The position numbers and the translations under genes are program-made. From NCBI GenBank assembly GCA_035297265.1, contig DATGZH010000029.1, forward strand, positions 1 to 64,000: 64,000 bases of DNA, written 5' to 3'. This document shows, piece by piece, positions 1 to 9,307 of this stretch (the first letter of the stretch is position 1; every line of letters begins with the position of its first letter). The notes under the pieces were generated by a model. The model saw nothing but the letters and a program-made list of their open reading frames with translations, did not search any database and was not told the DNA's origin. The stretch is from DATGZH01 sp035297265 (lineage in GTDB: Bacteria > Actinomycetota > Acidimicrobiia > Acidimicrobiales > RAAP-2).

Positions 1-678
1 AGCGACGATCGTGCCGGAGTCGGCGACGGCGAAGCAGTTCGTTGCGCTCGGACAGGCGGCGCCGTGGAAGGCGTTCCCCGTCGGCGAGGTCTGCGTGCTC
101 CATGTTCCTCCGCCGTTGGTCGTCGCCACGATCGAGCCGCCATTCGTGAAGGCGAAGCAGTCGCTGGTGTTGCCACAGGCCACAGCCCGGATCACCTTGT
201 CAGTACCGTTGATGATCCCTGCTGGCAGGGTCTGGTTGGACCACGTGGCGGCGCCATTGGTCGAGACGAGGATTGAGGGCACGATGGTGCCGGTCGTGTT
301 GTTCATGGCGCCGCCGCCACCGAAGCACGTGCTGGCGCTCGGGCAGACGATCGTGTCCATGCCGGCCTGCAGCGACGGAAGGCCGTTGCTCAATGAGCTC
401 CAGCTGGTGCCGCCATCGGTGGTCTCGGTCAGACGTGCCACCCCGCCGAAGGTGCCGCCGCTGAGGAAGCACGTCTGGGTACCGGGTTCACACGTCGCGC
501 CCGTGTAGTTGTACGTCCACGAGTCGGGTGACTGGACCACCCGCCAGTTGCCGGCCTTGGGCGGCGGCGGGGGCGACGAGGTGGCCGTCGTGCTGACGAG
601 AGCCATGCCGACACCGGTGATGCTGCCGGCGAGGACCAGGGTGACGAGGCTGAGTGAAACCAGTCGAGAGGCGCGCAT
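1..678 (-). CDS. Secreted BNR/Ycf48-like repeat protein (3' end outside the window)
   Basis: The frame stays open from an ATG at 678 to the left edge, so the C-terminus is missing. The N-terminus is a signal peptide or anchor: MRAS, then a hydrophobic stretch to about residue 28, then a proline-rich linker (SPPPPPK). After it come repeating units of about 38 residues, each with two cysteines six apart and a TTNGGxTW-type turn: CEPGTQTCF, CPSASTCFG, CGNTSDCFA and CPSATNCFA, followed by segments such as SIVATTNGGGTW. This is the pattern of BNR / photosystem-II-stability-factor (Ycf48-like) beta-propeller blades with one disulfide per blade, common in secreted actinobacterial proteins. A surface or extracellular role is inferred; no ligand can be named. 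It is divergent from the ABC transporter gene. Confidence 0.75.
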   Translation of the reverse strand, partial: MRASRLVSLSLVTLVLAGSITGVGMALVSTTATSSPPPPPKAGNWRVVQSPDSWTYNYTGATCEPGTQTCFLSGGTFGGVARLTETTDGGTSWSSLSNGLPSLQAGMDTIVCPSASTCFGGGGAMNNTTGTIVPSILVSTNGAATWSNQTLPAGIINGTDKVIRAVACGNTSDCFAFTNGGSIVATTNGGGTWSTQTSPTGNAFHGAACPSATNCFAVADSGTIVA

Positions 679-918
679 AGTCGATGTGCTAGTCGGGCGC
701 CACCGGTGGTGTCAACCATTCTCCCTGCATATGGTGCCTTTTCATTGCCTTCCGCAAGTGGTGCTTGCGCCGTTCGTCGGCCTCCACCTTTGGTGGCGAC
801 GCCGGGACAGAACCCACGCCTGTGCACGGTGGGTCCCCCGGCCCCGCCACCTGGGGCCCGGGGGACCGAACGACTCGACGGTAGGCTCGATCGAAGACCC
901 TTCACGAGGAGATGCGCC

Positions 919-2979
919 ATGCCCCCGCCCGGTCGGGCCGGTATGGGGATGGGTGGGCTCGGGTGGACGGGGATGCGCTCCTTCCGCCAGGACCGCTCCG
1001 TCCTCCAGCACCAGATCAAGCAAGGGACGGCTCGGCGGATGCTCCGCTTCGCCGTCCCCTACCGGCGGATCCTGGCCGTCTTCCTGCCGGTCGTGGTGCT
1101 GGACGCCGCGGTCGTGGCCATCAACCCACTGATCCTTCGTTCCCTCATCAACAACGGCATCCTCGGCCACAACTCCCAGCTCGTCGTGGGGCTCGCCCTG
1201 CTCGCCGCCGGCCTCGCCCTCGTCGATGCGGGCCTCTCGCTCTACGAACGACGAGCTTCGGCGTACATCGGCGAAGCCCTCATCTTCGATCTGCGTTCCA
1301 AGGTCTTCCGCCACATCCAAGAGATGCCCCTCGCGTTCTTCACTCGGACTCAGACCGGCGCCCTCATCAGCCGTCTGAACAACGACGTGATCGGTGCGCA
1401 ACAGGCCTTCACCGATCTTCTCTCCAACATGCTGGGGAACGCCGTGACGGTCCTGATCGTGCTGATCGCGATGTTCATCCTCAGCTGGCAGATCACGCTC
1501 GTCGCCCTGATCCTGCTCCCGGTCTTTCTGATCCCCGCGCACTACGTCGGCAGACGACTCGGTTCCATGACGCGGGAGTCCTACGACTTGAGCGCCGAGA
1601 TGAACACGGTCATGAGCGAGCGGTTCAACGTGTCCGGGGCCATGCTGGTGAAGCTGTTCGGCGATCCTGAGACCGAGGTGTCCCACTTCGACGAGAAGGC
1701 CGCTCGCGTACGCGATATCGGCGTCGCCACGGCCTTGTATTCACGGTTGTTCGTCGTCGCCTTGACCTTGACCGCGGCCTTGGCGACGGCCTTCGCCTAC
1801 GGCTTCGGCGGGATCGCAGCCGTCAACGGCACGTTGTCGGTGGGCACGGTCGTGGCGATAACCGCCTATCTCGCCCGGTTGTACTCCCCATTGACCCAGC
1901 TCTCCAATGTGAACCTGGACGTCGTGACGACGCTCGTCTCCTTCGAGCGGATCTTCGAAGTGCTCGATCTCGTCCCGTCCATCCCGGAGCGCCCGGCCGC
2001 GGTCACCATCCCCCGGGGCCCGGCTTCGATCGAGTTCGACCTGGTGGACTTCACCTATCCGAGGCCTGAGGACGTCTCCCTCGCCTCGCTCGAGATCGTT
2101 GCCGAGCTGGAGAAGGACACGCCGTCCCAGGTACTCCACGATGTCTCGTTCCGCGTCGAGCCGGGACAGCTCGTGGCCCTCGTCGGGCCGTCGGGCGCCG
2201 GCAAGACGACTATCTCCAACCTCGTACCTCGGCTCTACGACACCACCGCAGGTGCCGTGAGGATCCACGGTGTCGATGTCCGCGAGGCGACAAAGGCTTC
2301 CCTCAGGGACGCGGTCGGCGTGGTCAGCCAGGACCCCCATCTCTTCCACGACTCCCTCAGGGCCAACCTGCTCTACGCCCGGCCGGGCGCCACGGAGGAC
2401 GAGCTCACCGCGGCGCTCGAAAAAGCCCAGATCATGCCCATGATCGCGCAACTGCCCAACGGCCTCGACACCGTCGTCGGCGAGCGCGGCTACCGGCTGT
2501 CGGGTGGCGAGAAGCAGCGGGTGGCGTTGGCCCGGCTCTTGCTCAAGGCACCTGACGTCGTGGTGCTCGACGAGGCCACCGCACATCTGGATTCGGAATC
2601 TGAAGCAGCCGTCCAGGCCGCCTTGCGCGTCGCCCTCGCCGGCCGGACCTCGCTCGTCATCGCCCACCGACTCTCCACGATTCGTGAGGCGGATCAGCTA
2701 CTGGTGATCGACAGCGGCCGCATCGTGGCCCGTGGCACCCACGCCGAGCTACTGGCTCAAGGAGGGCTCTACGCGGACCTCTACCGGACCCAGTTCGCCG
2801 AGCATGACCGGAAGGCCGACGGCCGAAGGAGCCCCGCGCACGATGCCGTCTCGCCGGACGAGCCCGAGCCCGCCGAGATCGCCGCCCCTGGCGGGGGCCG
2901 GGGCGGTGGCGGAGGGACGGGTCGCGGCGGCGGCCGATTCAAGGCCGGGAGCCCGCCGGCCCCCCGGGCCAACTCCTGA
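919..2979 (+). CDS. ABC transporter, fused permease and ATPase (exporter type)
   Basis: The 686-residue protein is a half-transporter expected to dimerise in the inner membrane and export an unknown substrate. A six-helix membrane domain covers roughly residues 40-330. The ATPase domain has Walker A GPSGAGKTT at 423-431, the signature LSGGEKQR at about 527, Walker B VVVLDEAT from 547 and the H-loop histidine in IAHRL near 582. The last 60 or so residues are a Gly/Pro/Arg-rich tail, probably disordered. The start is the ATG at 919: GAGGAG lies seven bases upstream and a TAGGCT -10 box at 882-887 would give a short 5' UTR. Upstream in-frame starts fall before that promoter. It converges on the next gene over a 14-bp palindrome. 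Confidence 0.9.
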   Translation: MPPPGRAGMGMGGLGWTGMRSFRQDRSVLQHQIKQGTARRMLRFAVPYRRILAVFLPVVVLDAAVVAINPLILRSLINNGILGHNSQLVVGLALLAAGLALVDAGLSLYERRASAYIGEALIFDLRSKVFRHIQEMPLAFFTRTQTGALISRLNNDVIGAQQAFTDLLSNMLGNAVTVLIVLIAMFILSWQITLVALILLPVFLIPAHYVGRRLGSMTRESYDLSAEMNTVMSERFNVSGAMLVKLFGDPETEVSHFDEKAARVRDIGVATALYSRLFVVALTLTAALATAFAYGFGGIAAVNGTLSVGTVVAITAYLARLYSPLTQLSNVNLDVVTTLVSFERIFEVLDLVPSIPERPAAVTIPRGPASIEFDLVDFTYPRPEDVSLASLEIVAELEKDTPSQVLHDVSFRVEPGQLVALVGPSGAGKTTISNLVPRLYDTTAGAVRIHGVDVREATKASLRDAVGVVSQDPHLFHDSLRANLLYARPGATEDELTAALEKAQIMPMIAQLPNGLDTVVGERGYRLSGGEKQRVALARLLLKAPDVVVLDEATAHLDSESEAAVQAALRVALAGRTSLVIAHRLSTIREADQLLVIDSGRIVARGTHAELLAQGGLYADLYRTQFAEHDRKADGRRSPAHDAVSPDEPEPAEIAAPGGGRGGGGGTGRGGGRFKAGSPPAPRANS

Positions 2980-2985
2980 TCTTCC

Positions 2986-2999
2986 CCCGCGGCCGCGGG
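2986..2999. terminator. Palindrome between convergent genes, possible bidirectional terminator
   Basis: CCCGCGGCCGCGGG is a perfect 14-bp palindrome in the 20 bases between the stop of the ABC transporter and the stop of the opposing membrane protein gene. It can fold as a five-pair GC hairpin with a four-base loop on either strand. There is no T-run, so it is only a terminator candidate by position. Confidence 0.4.
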
Positions 3000-3830
3000 T
3001 TACCCCGCAGCGTCCCCGTTGGTGGGCAGGGACTCCTTCGCCGGAGGGGGCCCGTCCGGGACCTGGTCGTCGGGGAGCGGCTCCATCGCCACCGCGTCCG
3101 CGGCCACCCCGGTCAAGAGCTCCCGGTCGCGCACGATCCCGAGCACGCTCGTCGGTGCACCCAGACGGGTCGTGCGTTCGATCCACATGCAGGCCCGGAC
3201 GACGGCTTGGTAGGAGGCGAGCATGAAGCGGCCGGGGGCGTCGCTGGCCGCCCGGAGCTTCGGGTAGAGCTGCGAGATCCAGAGGACGATGAAGTTCGGG
3301 AACCCGAAGACGAAGAGCAGCTGAATCGGCCAAGAACGGAGAAACCACACCAGGTGGTCGCCCGGCCCGACGGGCGGCCGATGCAGTTTGGCGATCTGGG
3401 CGACTGACAACGTCAGCACCACGATGCTCGTGACGACCAGGGCTTGGCGGCCGTTGAAGAACGTCTTGGGCTCTCGCTGGACCCGCTCGAGCGTCTGACC
3501 CGCCGACGTGGCCGGGAGATGGCGGGGATCGGTGTGCAAGAGGCGGGCGACGGCCAACTCGGAGCCCTCGACCACGGAAAGCAGCCAGAGCAGACCGATG
3601 ATGAGGATCGTGAGGAGGATGGCCTCCCCGCCCCGTTGTCCGTACATGAGCTGCGCGGTGTCGAAGAGCACCAGGAGGATAACCAGGGCGACCGCGAGCA
3701 ACGACCAGAAGACGGCCAGGGCGACGCCAACGGGACCCTGGTTCCGCGCGTACTCGGCGAACAGGTCGCGCCGACGCGGGCCGGATCCGGGCGACTGATC
3801 GTGCGAGCTCCGAGCAACGGTCTGGGACAC
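3000..3830 (-). CDS. Multi-pass membrane protein of unknown function
   Basis: The 276-residue protein has a charged N-terminus and four or five hydrophobic segments: about residues 35-58, 70-90, 128-145 and 165-190. A conserved-looking acidic segment (VVEGSELAVARL) ends the second helix. The C-terminal 90 residues look soluble and proline-rich. I do not recognise the family. The VEGSE segment loosely recalls the EGxQ motif of silicon transporters or the small-xx-E segments of CNNM/DUF21 proteins, but the similarity is too weak for a call. The GTG at 3830 is chosen over the GTG at 3866 because a TATGGT -10 box lies exactly six bases before it. Confidence 0.6.
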   Translation of the reverse strand: MSQTVARSSHDQSPGSGPRRRDLFAEYARNQGPVGVALAVFWSLLAVALVILLVLFDTAQLMYGQRGGEAILLTILIIGLLWLLSVVEGSELAVARLLHTDPRHLPATSAGQTLERVQREPKTFFNGRQALVVTSIVVLTLSVAQIAKLHRPPVGPGDHLVWFLRSWPIQLLFVFGFPNFIVLWISQLYPKLRAASDAPGRFMLASYQAVVRACMWIERTTRLGAPTSVLGIVRDRELLTGVAADAVAMEPLPDDQVPDGPPPAKESLPTNGDAAG

Positions 3831-3836
3831 GCCGAA

Positions 3837-3842
3837 ACCATA
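3837..3842 (-). promoter_or_regulatory. -10 box, leaderless start of the membrane protein gene
   Basis: TATGGT (minus strand), then TTCGGC, then GTG at 3830. This spacing puts transcription start at the start codon and decides between two possible GTG starts. Confidence 0.6.
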
Positions 3843-3877
3843 CCGGGCAACCAGGCTGCCGGTCACGAGTGTCGGCG

Positions 3878-4326
3878 CTAAAACGATGAGACGTCGTCAG
3901 CAGCAGTTCGGGCGAGTTTCACCGGGATGGGCGGACGGGTCGTCCGCTCGATGGAGACGTTCGTCGCCTTGACGACGGCGTTGACGATCACGCCGGGTGT
4001 CAGGTCCATGTCGTCGGCTGCTTCACGACTGATGAGCGCCACCATTCGGAATGGTCCAGCCTGCACCTCCACGTGCGCCATCACCTTGTCCTTCACCACC
4101 CGGGTCACGATGCCGTAGAGGTGGTTGCGAGCCGAGTCCCGGGTGAGGCCGTGCTGGGCAACCTGGTAGTGGGACCGCGCGAACTTGGCGAGCGCTGTCC
4201 CTTTGACCCGACGGCGGCCCGACGCGCTACGGGTCGCCTCCAAGCGCCTGCATCGATCAAACGGCGCACGGTGTCCGAGCTCACGCCGAGGACGCCTGCG
4301 GCCTCACCCACGCCGTAATCCACCAT
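3878..4326 (-). pseudogene. HTH-TOBE (molybdate-responsive type) regulator gene, frameshifted
   Basis: Two overlapping frames together encode one protein. From ATG 4326, frame A gives an excisionase/MerR-like helix-turn-helix (GVGEAAGVLGVSSDTVRRL, residues 5-23) and reaches LIDAG. Frame B, open to 3878, carries LEATRSASGRRRVKG, the usual continuation of that winged domain, then a TOBE/Mop domain (GIVTRVVKDKVMAHVEVQAG ... LISREAADDMDLTPG) that in this family binds molybdate or tungstate. The join needs one extra base near 4244-4246, where the family would have an Arg codon between DAG and LEATR. Either the gene is broken or the assembly lost a base. A 121-residue TOBE-only product from the TTG at 4243 is the intact remainder. 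No Mo transport genes are adjacent. Confidence 0.7.
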
Positions 4327-4536
4327 CCGCCCCGGACGCTACGCCCCCGCGGCCGACGCCTCCACCCGTGGGACCCTTGGCCAACGGGAGCCGGTCCCTG
4401 GGTCCGGGAGGTCGGCCACGTCGCCGTCCTGCACCAGGACCGTCGGCGGATCAACGGTGCAACTCGGAGTCGCCCGCCCATCTGCGGTTCGAGATGGCGC
4501 GGCCTACCATGCGGTCGACGGAGACGAGGAGCCGCC

Positions 4537-5739
4537 ATGACCGATCTCGGCCGCGACATCTATTACGACCCCTACGACTTCGAGATCGACGCCGACCCGT
4601 ATCCGGTCTGGCGGCGCCTGCGCGACGAGGCCCCCATCTACTGGAACGAGAAGTACGAGTTCTGGGCGCTCAGTCGCTTCGACGACGTCGAGAAGGCCTC
4701 GGTCGCCTGGCGGACCTACCAGTCGGGCCGGGGGTCCGTGCTCGAGCTCATCAAGAGCGGGCTCGACATCCCGCCCGGGAACATCCTCTTCGAGGACCCG
4801 CCCGCCCACGACCTGCACCGCAGTCTGCTGAGCCGGGTCTTCACCCCTCGACGCATGCAGGCAATCGAGCCCCAGGTCCGGGCATTCTGTGCCCGCAGCC
4901 TCGACGGACTGGTCGGGTCGGGCGGTTTCGACTTCATCACCGATCTCGGCGCCCAGATGCCCATGCGCACCATCGGGATGCTGCTCGGCATACCCGAGGA
5001 GGACCAGGAGGCCATCCGCGACCGCATCGACGCCGGACTCCGCCTCGACGAGGGGACGATGCCCCAGCCGGAGGACCGGTCGTTCAACCCGACCAGCGGG
5101 GACTCCTTCGGCGACTACATCGACTGGCGGGCCGAGCACCCCTCCGACGACCTCATGACGGACCTCTTGAACGCGGAGTTCGAGGACGAGACCGGGACGG
5201 TACGAAAGCTCCGGCGCGACGAGGTGCTCGGCTACGTCGGCCTGGTCGCCGCCGCCGGGAACGAGACGACCACCCGCCTCATCGGCTGGACCGGCAAGGT
5301 CCTGGCCGAGCACCCCGACCAGCGGCGGGAGCTGGTCGAGGACCGATCGCTCGTCCCGGCGGCCATCGAGGAGCTGCTCCGTTACGAGGCGCCGTCGCCC
5401 GTCCAGAGCCGCTACGTCGCCGAGGACGTCGAGCACTACGGCACCAAGGTGCCCGAGGGCTCGGTCATGGTGCTGCTGACGGCATCGGCCAACCGCGACG
5501 AGCGCGAGTTCCCCGACGCCGACCGCTTCGACATCCACCGGACCATCGGGCACCACCTCACGTTCGGCTACGGGATCCACTTCTGCCTCGGGGCGGCGCT
5601 CGCCCGCCTCGAGGGGCGCGTCGCTCTCGACGAGGTGCTGCAGCGGTTCCCCGAATGGGAGGTGGACTGGGAGCACGCCGAGCGGACCCACACGTCCACC
5701 GTGCGTGGCTGGGAGCACCTCCCGGTCGTCACCCCCTGA
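4537..5739 (+). CDS. Cytochrome P450
   Basis: The 400-residue soluble bacterial P450 has all core motifs: I-helix oxygen-activation segment AAAGNETTT, K-helix ExxR in EELLRYEAP, and the heme loop FGYGIHFCLGAALARLE with the thiolate ligand Cys350. It should hydroxylate a lipophilic substrate using electrons from a ferredoxin; no ferredoxin is adjacent, the only one in the window being near 45 kb. GAGGAG lies about five bases before the ATG, and a TACCAT -10 box at 4505-4510 gives a short leader. A DUF1214 gene follows 38 bp downstream on the same strand and is probably co-transcribed. The substrate cannot be told from sequence. Confidence 0.93.
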   Translation: MTDLGRDIYYDPYDFEIDADPYPVWRRLRDEAPIYWNEKYEFWALSRFDDVEKASVAWRTYQSGRGSVLELIKSGLDIPPGNILFEDPPAHDLHRSLLSRVFTPRRMQAIEPQVRAFCARSLDGLVGSGGFDFITDLGAQMPMRTIGMLLGIPEEDQEAIRDRIDAGLRLDEGTMPQPEDRSFNPTSGDSFGDYIDWRAEHPSDDLMTDLLNAEFEDETGTVRKLRRDEVLGYVGLVAAAGNETTTRLIGWTGKVLAEHPDQRRELVEDRSLVPAAIEELLRYEAPSPVQSRYVAEDVEHYGTKVPEGSVMVLLTASANRDEREFPDADRFDIHRTIGHHLTFGYGIHFCLGAALARLEGRVALDEVLQRFPEWEVDWEHAERTHTSTVRGWEHLPVVTP

Positions 5740-5777
5740 CCCGAGGGCCGCCGAGTGGACACCGAGGAGGCCGAGCG

Positions 5778-6890
5778 ATGACCGACGACGTGAGCGAGGC
5801 CCGGGTCGCCTTCGCCGAGCTGCTCGACACGCTGCAGGAAGCGGGCACCCGCTTCGCCGGGGCGGAGTGGGGCCTCCTGGCCCCCGACGACGTGGCCGGG
5901 GGCCTGCGGGTCGTCGCCAACCTCCTCGAAGGCGGCCTGGTCGGCTACTTCGAGGACGACGCCCGTCAACCGCTGTTCCGCCAGATCGTGACGGCGACCC
6001 GCAAGAGCCTCGGGGACAACGCCGACGCCCTCTACTTCGACGCCCCCGTGTCCTCGCAGTACGCCTATCGGGTTCGCGGCCGCACGGCCGGGGCGGTCTA
6101 CGTGTCGTTCACGGTGGAGGCGGGCGGGGCCGTGGGACGCTTCCCGCAGCGAACGGCGGGGGTGCTCAACGACACCGGTTTCGACGTCGACGCCGACGGC
6201 CGCTTCGAGATCTACCTCGGTGGCCCGCCCCGGGAGCGCAACTGGCTCGCCCTCGACTCCGACGCCTCACGGGTGACGACCCGGCACTACTTCGAACAGG
6301 AGCGCTCGCCGGCCGTGCCGCCGTCACCCGACCCGGCGCTCGAGATCGAGCTCGTCGACCCGCTGCCGCCGCCACCCCCGCCGTCCGACGCATCCGTGGC
6401 CGAGGGCCTGCGCCGGGTGGCCCGCTACGTCCGCTCCCGCTCCCTCGAGCAGGCCAAACCGGGCGAGGCCGACCAACCGGGCTTCGTCTCCCGGGAGCCC
6501 AACGTGTTCTCGAAGCCCGTGCCGCCCGGCGACCACGCGCTCGCCGCGGCCGACGCCAGCTACAGCCTGGCTCCCTACCTGCTCGGGCCGGACGAGGCCC
6601 TCGTCATGACGGGACGGTGGCCGGTGTGCCGCTGCGCCAGCGTGTCGCTCTGGAACCGTCATCTCCAGACCTACGACTACCTCCACCGGAGGGTGTCGCT
6701 GAACCGGGCCCAGACGACGACCGGGCCCGACGGCCGCTTCACGATGGTCCTCGCCCACGCTGACCCGGGCCGGCCGAACTGGCTCGACACGGAGGGCCGG
6801 GCCTTCGGGCTGGTCTTCTGGCGGTACTTCCTCCCCGAGGGCGAGATCGAGACGCCCCAGGCCGCGGTGGTCAAGCTGGACGAGCTCTGA
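5778..6890 (+). CDS. DUF1214 domain protein
   Basis: The 370-residue protein has a central Asp/Pro-rich linker (about 180-200) and a C-terminal region with the DUF1214 feel: AYRVRGRTAGAVYVSF, NDTGFDVDADGRFEIYLGG and LVFWRYFLPEG. Homologues accompany P450 and steroid or lipid genes in actinobacteria, but the biochemical role is not established. The start is the ATG at 5778, with GAGGAGG seven bases upstream. It sits 38 bp behind the P450 and ends 3 bp from the convergent sulfotransferase gene, so the two probably act on one substrate (inference). Confidence 0.75.
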   Translation: MTDDVSEARVAFAELLDTLQEAGTRFAGAEWGLLAPDDVAGGLRVVANLLEGGLVGYFEDDARQPLFRQIVTATRKSLGDNADALYFDAPVSSQYAYRVRGRTAGAVYVSFTVEAGGAVGRFPQRTAGVLNDTGFDVDADGRFEIYLGGPPRERNWLALDSDASRVTTRHYFEQERSPAVPPSPDPALEIELVDPLPPPPPPSDASVAEGLRRVARYVRSRSLEQAKPGEADQPGFVSREPNVFSKPVPPGDHALAAADASYSLAPYLLGPDEALVMTGRWPVCRCASVSLWNRHLQTYDYLHRRVSLNRAQTTTGPDGRFTMVLAHADPGRPNWLDTEGRAFGLVFWRYFLPEGEIETPQAAVVKLDEL

Positions 6891-6893
6891 CCG

Positions 6894-8138
6894 TCATTCC
6901 TCGACGACCCCGTAGTGGTCGACGTAGTGGCGGAAGTGCTCACGGACGCTCGACTCGTCGAGGCCCACGTCGGCCAGCGAATAGGCGTGCGCCCCGTGCT
7001 TGTCCTTGGGCTTGGCGACCAGGTAGTCGAGCACGACCTTGTCGTGGCCCTCGGGCCACGCGAGGTCCAGCCGCTCGTAGAGGGCCCGGAGCGAGCCGAC
7101 GGGATCGCCCATGAGGTCGGTGAAGTGGGAGTCGACGATCCGGTCGGCGGGGACGCTCCCGTCAGCGCGTGCCGCGATGGCGCCGTCGAGGAACATCTCG
7201 TAGGTCATCGTCATGATGGTGGCCAGTTCGCCCACGTCGACGTGGTCGCTCCGTATGAACCGGAGCGCCGAGAGGATGCTGACGAGCGAGGGCATGAACT
7301 TGCGGGGATCCCGGTGGGTGTGGACCACCCGGGCGTCGGGGTACTCGGCGAAGAGCGCGGGCAGCGTCGACACGTGGAAGGGCGACTTGAGCAGCCATCG
7401 GACCCCGTCGGCCTGCGGGGCCTCGTGCTCGAAGGTCTGCAGCATCCGTCGGTGGAGACGGTAGACCCGCCCGAGCGTCTCGAGGTGCTCGAGCTGCCAA
7501 CCGGTGAACGACGGCGCGTCGTAGATCATCGGCCAGTACGGCCCGGAGAAGTCGTACATGAGGAAGTGGACGCACTCGCAGGGCAGGTCGCTCGCCAGCT
7601 CGTGCATCGTCTGGAACGGCGGGTGGATGTCCGACCACAGCTCCTGCTCGGACTGGGAGAGGGCGAGGCGGCGCTCGACGGAGCCCGTCGAGGCCAGCGG
7701 ATAGAGCGCCTCGTAGGCCATGGGCGCCCGCAGCTGCGGGTCGAGGGCCATCAGCTCGAGCAGGATGGTCGTGCCCGTGCGCGGCGGACCGACGATGAAC
7801 ACGGGCGCGTCGACCGGGATGGCCGCCACCTGCGGGGTCCCCTGCCAGGCGGCCTGCAACCGCAACCAGGTCTGGAGCACCCGGAGCACCTCGCTCCTCG
7901 TGAGCACCCGGCCGAGGAGGTGGAGGCGGGACTCGGCGTCGATCGCCCGCAGCTGGCGTTCGTACGTTTCGGTCCAGCCGGGCCAGGCCGACTCACCGAG
8001 GTCGTCGAGGCCGGTCGTGGCTCGGGCCACCGCCAGGAGCTCGTCGGCGTCGAGCCCGACGACCGAGCGGGGATCGCCGAGCGCGTCGCCGAAGAGGTTG
8101 AGCCGTCGGACCAGCTCGGGATGCACGAGTTCGCGCAC
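6894..8138 (-). CDS. PAPS-dependent sulfotransferase family protein
   Basis: About 414 residues. The 5'-phosphosulfate loop is VGPPRTGTT at about 117-124, and the 3'-phosphate side is in LLKSPFHVSTLPALF ... VVHTHRDPRKF. This is the Sulfotransfer_3 type that moves sulfate from PAPS to a hydroxyl of a lipid or small molecule. The open frame extends to 8366, but that would run through the start of the divergent LLM gene. The best start is the GTG at 8138, with TACGGT eight bases upstream. It converges on the P450/DUF1214 pair. PAPS could come from the cysDNC operon in this window (inference). Confidence 0.85.
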   Translation of the reverse strand: MRELVHPELVRRLNLFGDALGDPRSVVGLDADELLAVARATTGLDDLGESAWPGWTETYERQLRAIDAESRLHLLGRVLTRSEVLRVLQTWLRLQAAWQGTPQVAAIPVDAPVFIVGPPRTGTTILLELMALDPQLRAPMAYEALYPLASTGSVERRLALSQSEQELWSDIHPPFQTMHELASDLPCECVHFLMYDFSGPYWPMIYDAPSFTGWQLEHLETLGRVYRLHRRMLQTFEHEAPQADGVRWLLKSPFHVSTLPALFAEYPDARVVHTHRDPRKFMPSLVSILSALRFIRSDHVDVGELATIMTMTYEMFLDGAIAARADGSVPADRIVDSHFTDLMGDPVGSLRALYERLDLAWPEGHDKVVLDYLVAKPKDKHGAHAYSLADVGLDESSVREHFRHYVDHYGVVEE

Positions 8139-8216
8139 GAAGGAGGACCGTACACCCGAGCCCTTCGAGCCGCCCCGGCCGGGAGGCGGGCCATCGCCGT
8201 CCGCCGCGGCGCTCGG

Positions 8217-8222
8217 TAGCGT
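8217..8222 (+). promoter_or_regulatory. -10 box, leaderless start of the LLM gene
   Basis: TAGCGT, then GACGAG, then ATG at 8229. This supports 8229 over the in-frame ATG nine bases later. Confidence 0.6.
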
Positions 8223-8228
8223 GACGAG

Positions 8229-9206
8229 ATGTTCTTCATGCGCTTCGCCATGCGGGCGGCGACCGACGACCCGCAGGTGCGGGCCGAGCAGTACGGCGCG
8301 CTCCTCGAGATGGCCGCCTGGGCCGAGGGCCACGGCTGCCTCAGCGCCGTCGTGTCCGAGCACCACGCCAGCGAGGACGGCTATCTCCCCTCCCCGGTCC
8401 CCGTCGCGGCGGCGATGGCCGCCCGGACGACGACCCTGCCGATCTCGGTCGGGGCGCTCATCCTCCCCTTCTACGAGCCGGTCAAGCTGGCCGAGGACCT
8501 GGCCGTCGTCGACCTGCTGAGTCGGGGCCGCGTCACCTACATCATCGGCGTCGGCTACCGCCCCGAGGAGCTCGCGATGTTCGGCGTCGAGCCGTCGGGG
8601 CGAGGCGACCTCGTCGAGGAGCGCATCGGGTTCCTCCGGCGGGCCTGGTCAGGGGAGCCCGTCGAGCTCGACGGGCGTCGGGTCCTCGTGCGGCCCAGGC
8701 CGTTCACGCCCGGTGGTCCGCCGCTCCTGTATGGCGGCCGGACCGCGGCCGCCGCCCGGCGGGCCGGCCGACTCGGCCTCTTCTTCGTGGCCGAGAAGTC
8801 GCGCCCTGAGCTCGAGGAGCTCTACCGGGAAGCCGCCGCGGCCGCCGGCATCGAGGCGCCCGGTTGCGCCTTCCCGTCCGAGGACCTGCCGACGACGATG
8901 TTCGTGGCCGACGATCCCGATCGGGCCTGGGCGGAGATCGGCCAGTACCTGCTCGTCGACGCGGTGGGCTACGGCCGCTGGTTCGTCGGGCGCGAGCTGA
9001 GCGCCTCGGTGTCGCGGGCCACGACGGTGGCCGAGCTCAAGGCCGAGCGGGGTCCGTACCAGATCCTCACCCCTGACGAGGCGGCGGGCTACGTCACCGC
9101 CGGCCGGCCGCTGGCCCTCCAGCCGTTGGCCGGCGGCATCCCGCCCGATCTCGCCTGGCCCTACCTCGAAGCGGCTGCCGCGGTCGCCGGCGGCCGTCCC
9201 GCCTGA
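8229..9206 (+). CDS. LLM class flavin-dependent oxidoreductase (luciferase-like)
   Basis: The 325-residue TIM-barrel protein begins with a typical LLM strand (MFFMRFAMRA). It has the VVSEHHASEDGY segment near residue 42, the IGVGYRPEELAMFG loop near 117 and PLLYGGRTAAAARRAGRLG near 160, which together mark the F420/FMN-dependent luciferase-like monooxygenase superfamily. The cofactor and substrate are not determined; in actinobacteria F420 is as likely as FMN. It is divergent from the sulfotransferase gene and may belong to the same modification or catabolic unit (inference). Confidence 0.85.
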   Translation: MFFMRFAMRAATDDPQVRAEQYGALLEMAAWAEGHGCLSAVVSEHHASEDGYLPSPVPVAAAMAARTTTLPISVGALILPFYEPVKLAEDLAVVDLLSRGRVTYIIGVGYRPEELAMFGVEPSGRGDLVEERIGFLRRAWSGEPVELDGRRVLVRPRPFTPGGPPLLYGGRTAAAARRAGRLGLFFVAEKSRPELEELYREAAAAAGIEAPGCAFPSEDLPTTMFVADDPDRAWAEIGQYLLVDAVGYGRWFVGRELSASVSRATTVAELKAERGPYQILTPDEAAGYVTAGRPLALQPLAGGIPPDLAWPYLEAAAAVAGGRPA

Positions 9207-9307
9207 CCCCGGAGCGGTTGCGGCAGGAGGCCCCCGGACGTAGCGTCTCGCCCGCGAGGTTGGCGGGGCCCCGTGGAGACGGCCAACTTCGAACCAAGGG
9301 GAACGAC

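Noticed and set aside
706..918. Upstream extension of the ABC transporter by 71 codons
   Set aside because: The extension precedes the likely promoter (TAGGCT at 882-887) and the ribosome site at 905-911, and it is not membrane-domain sequence.
4504..5718. A 404-codon minus-strand frame opposite the P450 gene
   Set aside because: It shows no motif and is antisense to a P450 with all conserved motifs.
8139..8366. Upstream extension of the sulfotransferase to ATG 8366
   Set aside because: It would run through the start of the divergent LLM gene and its leaderless promoter and encodes no family sequence.
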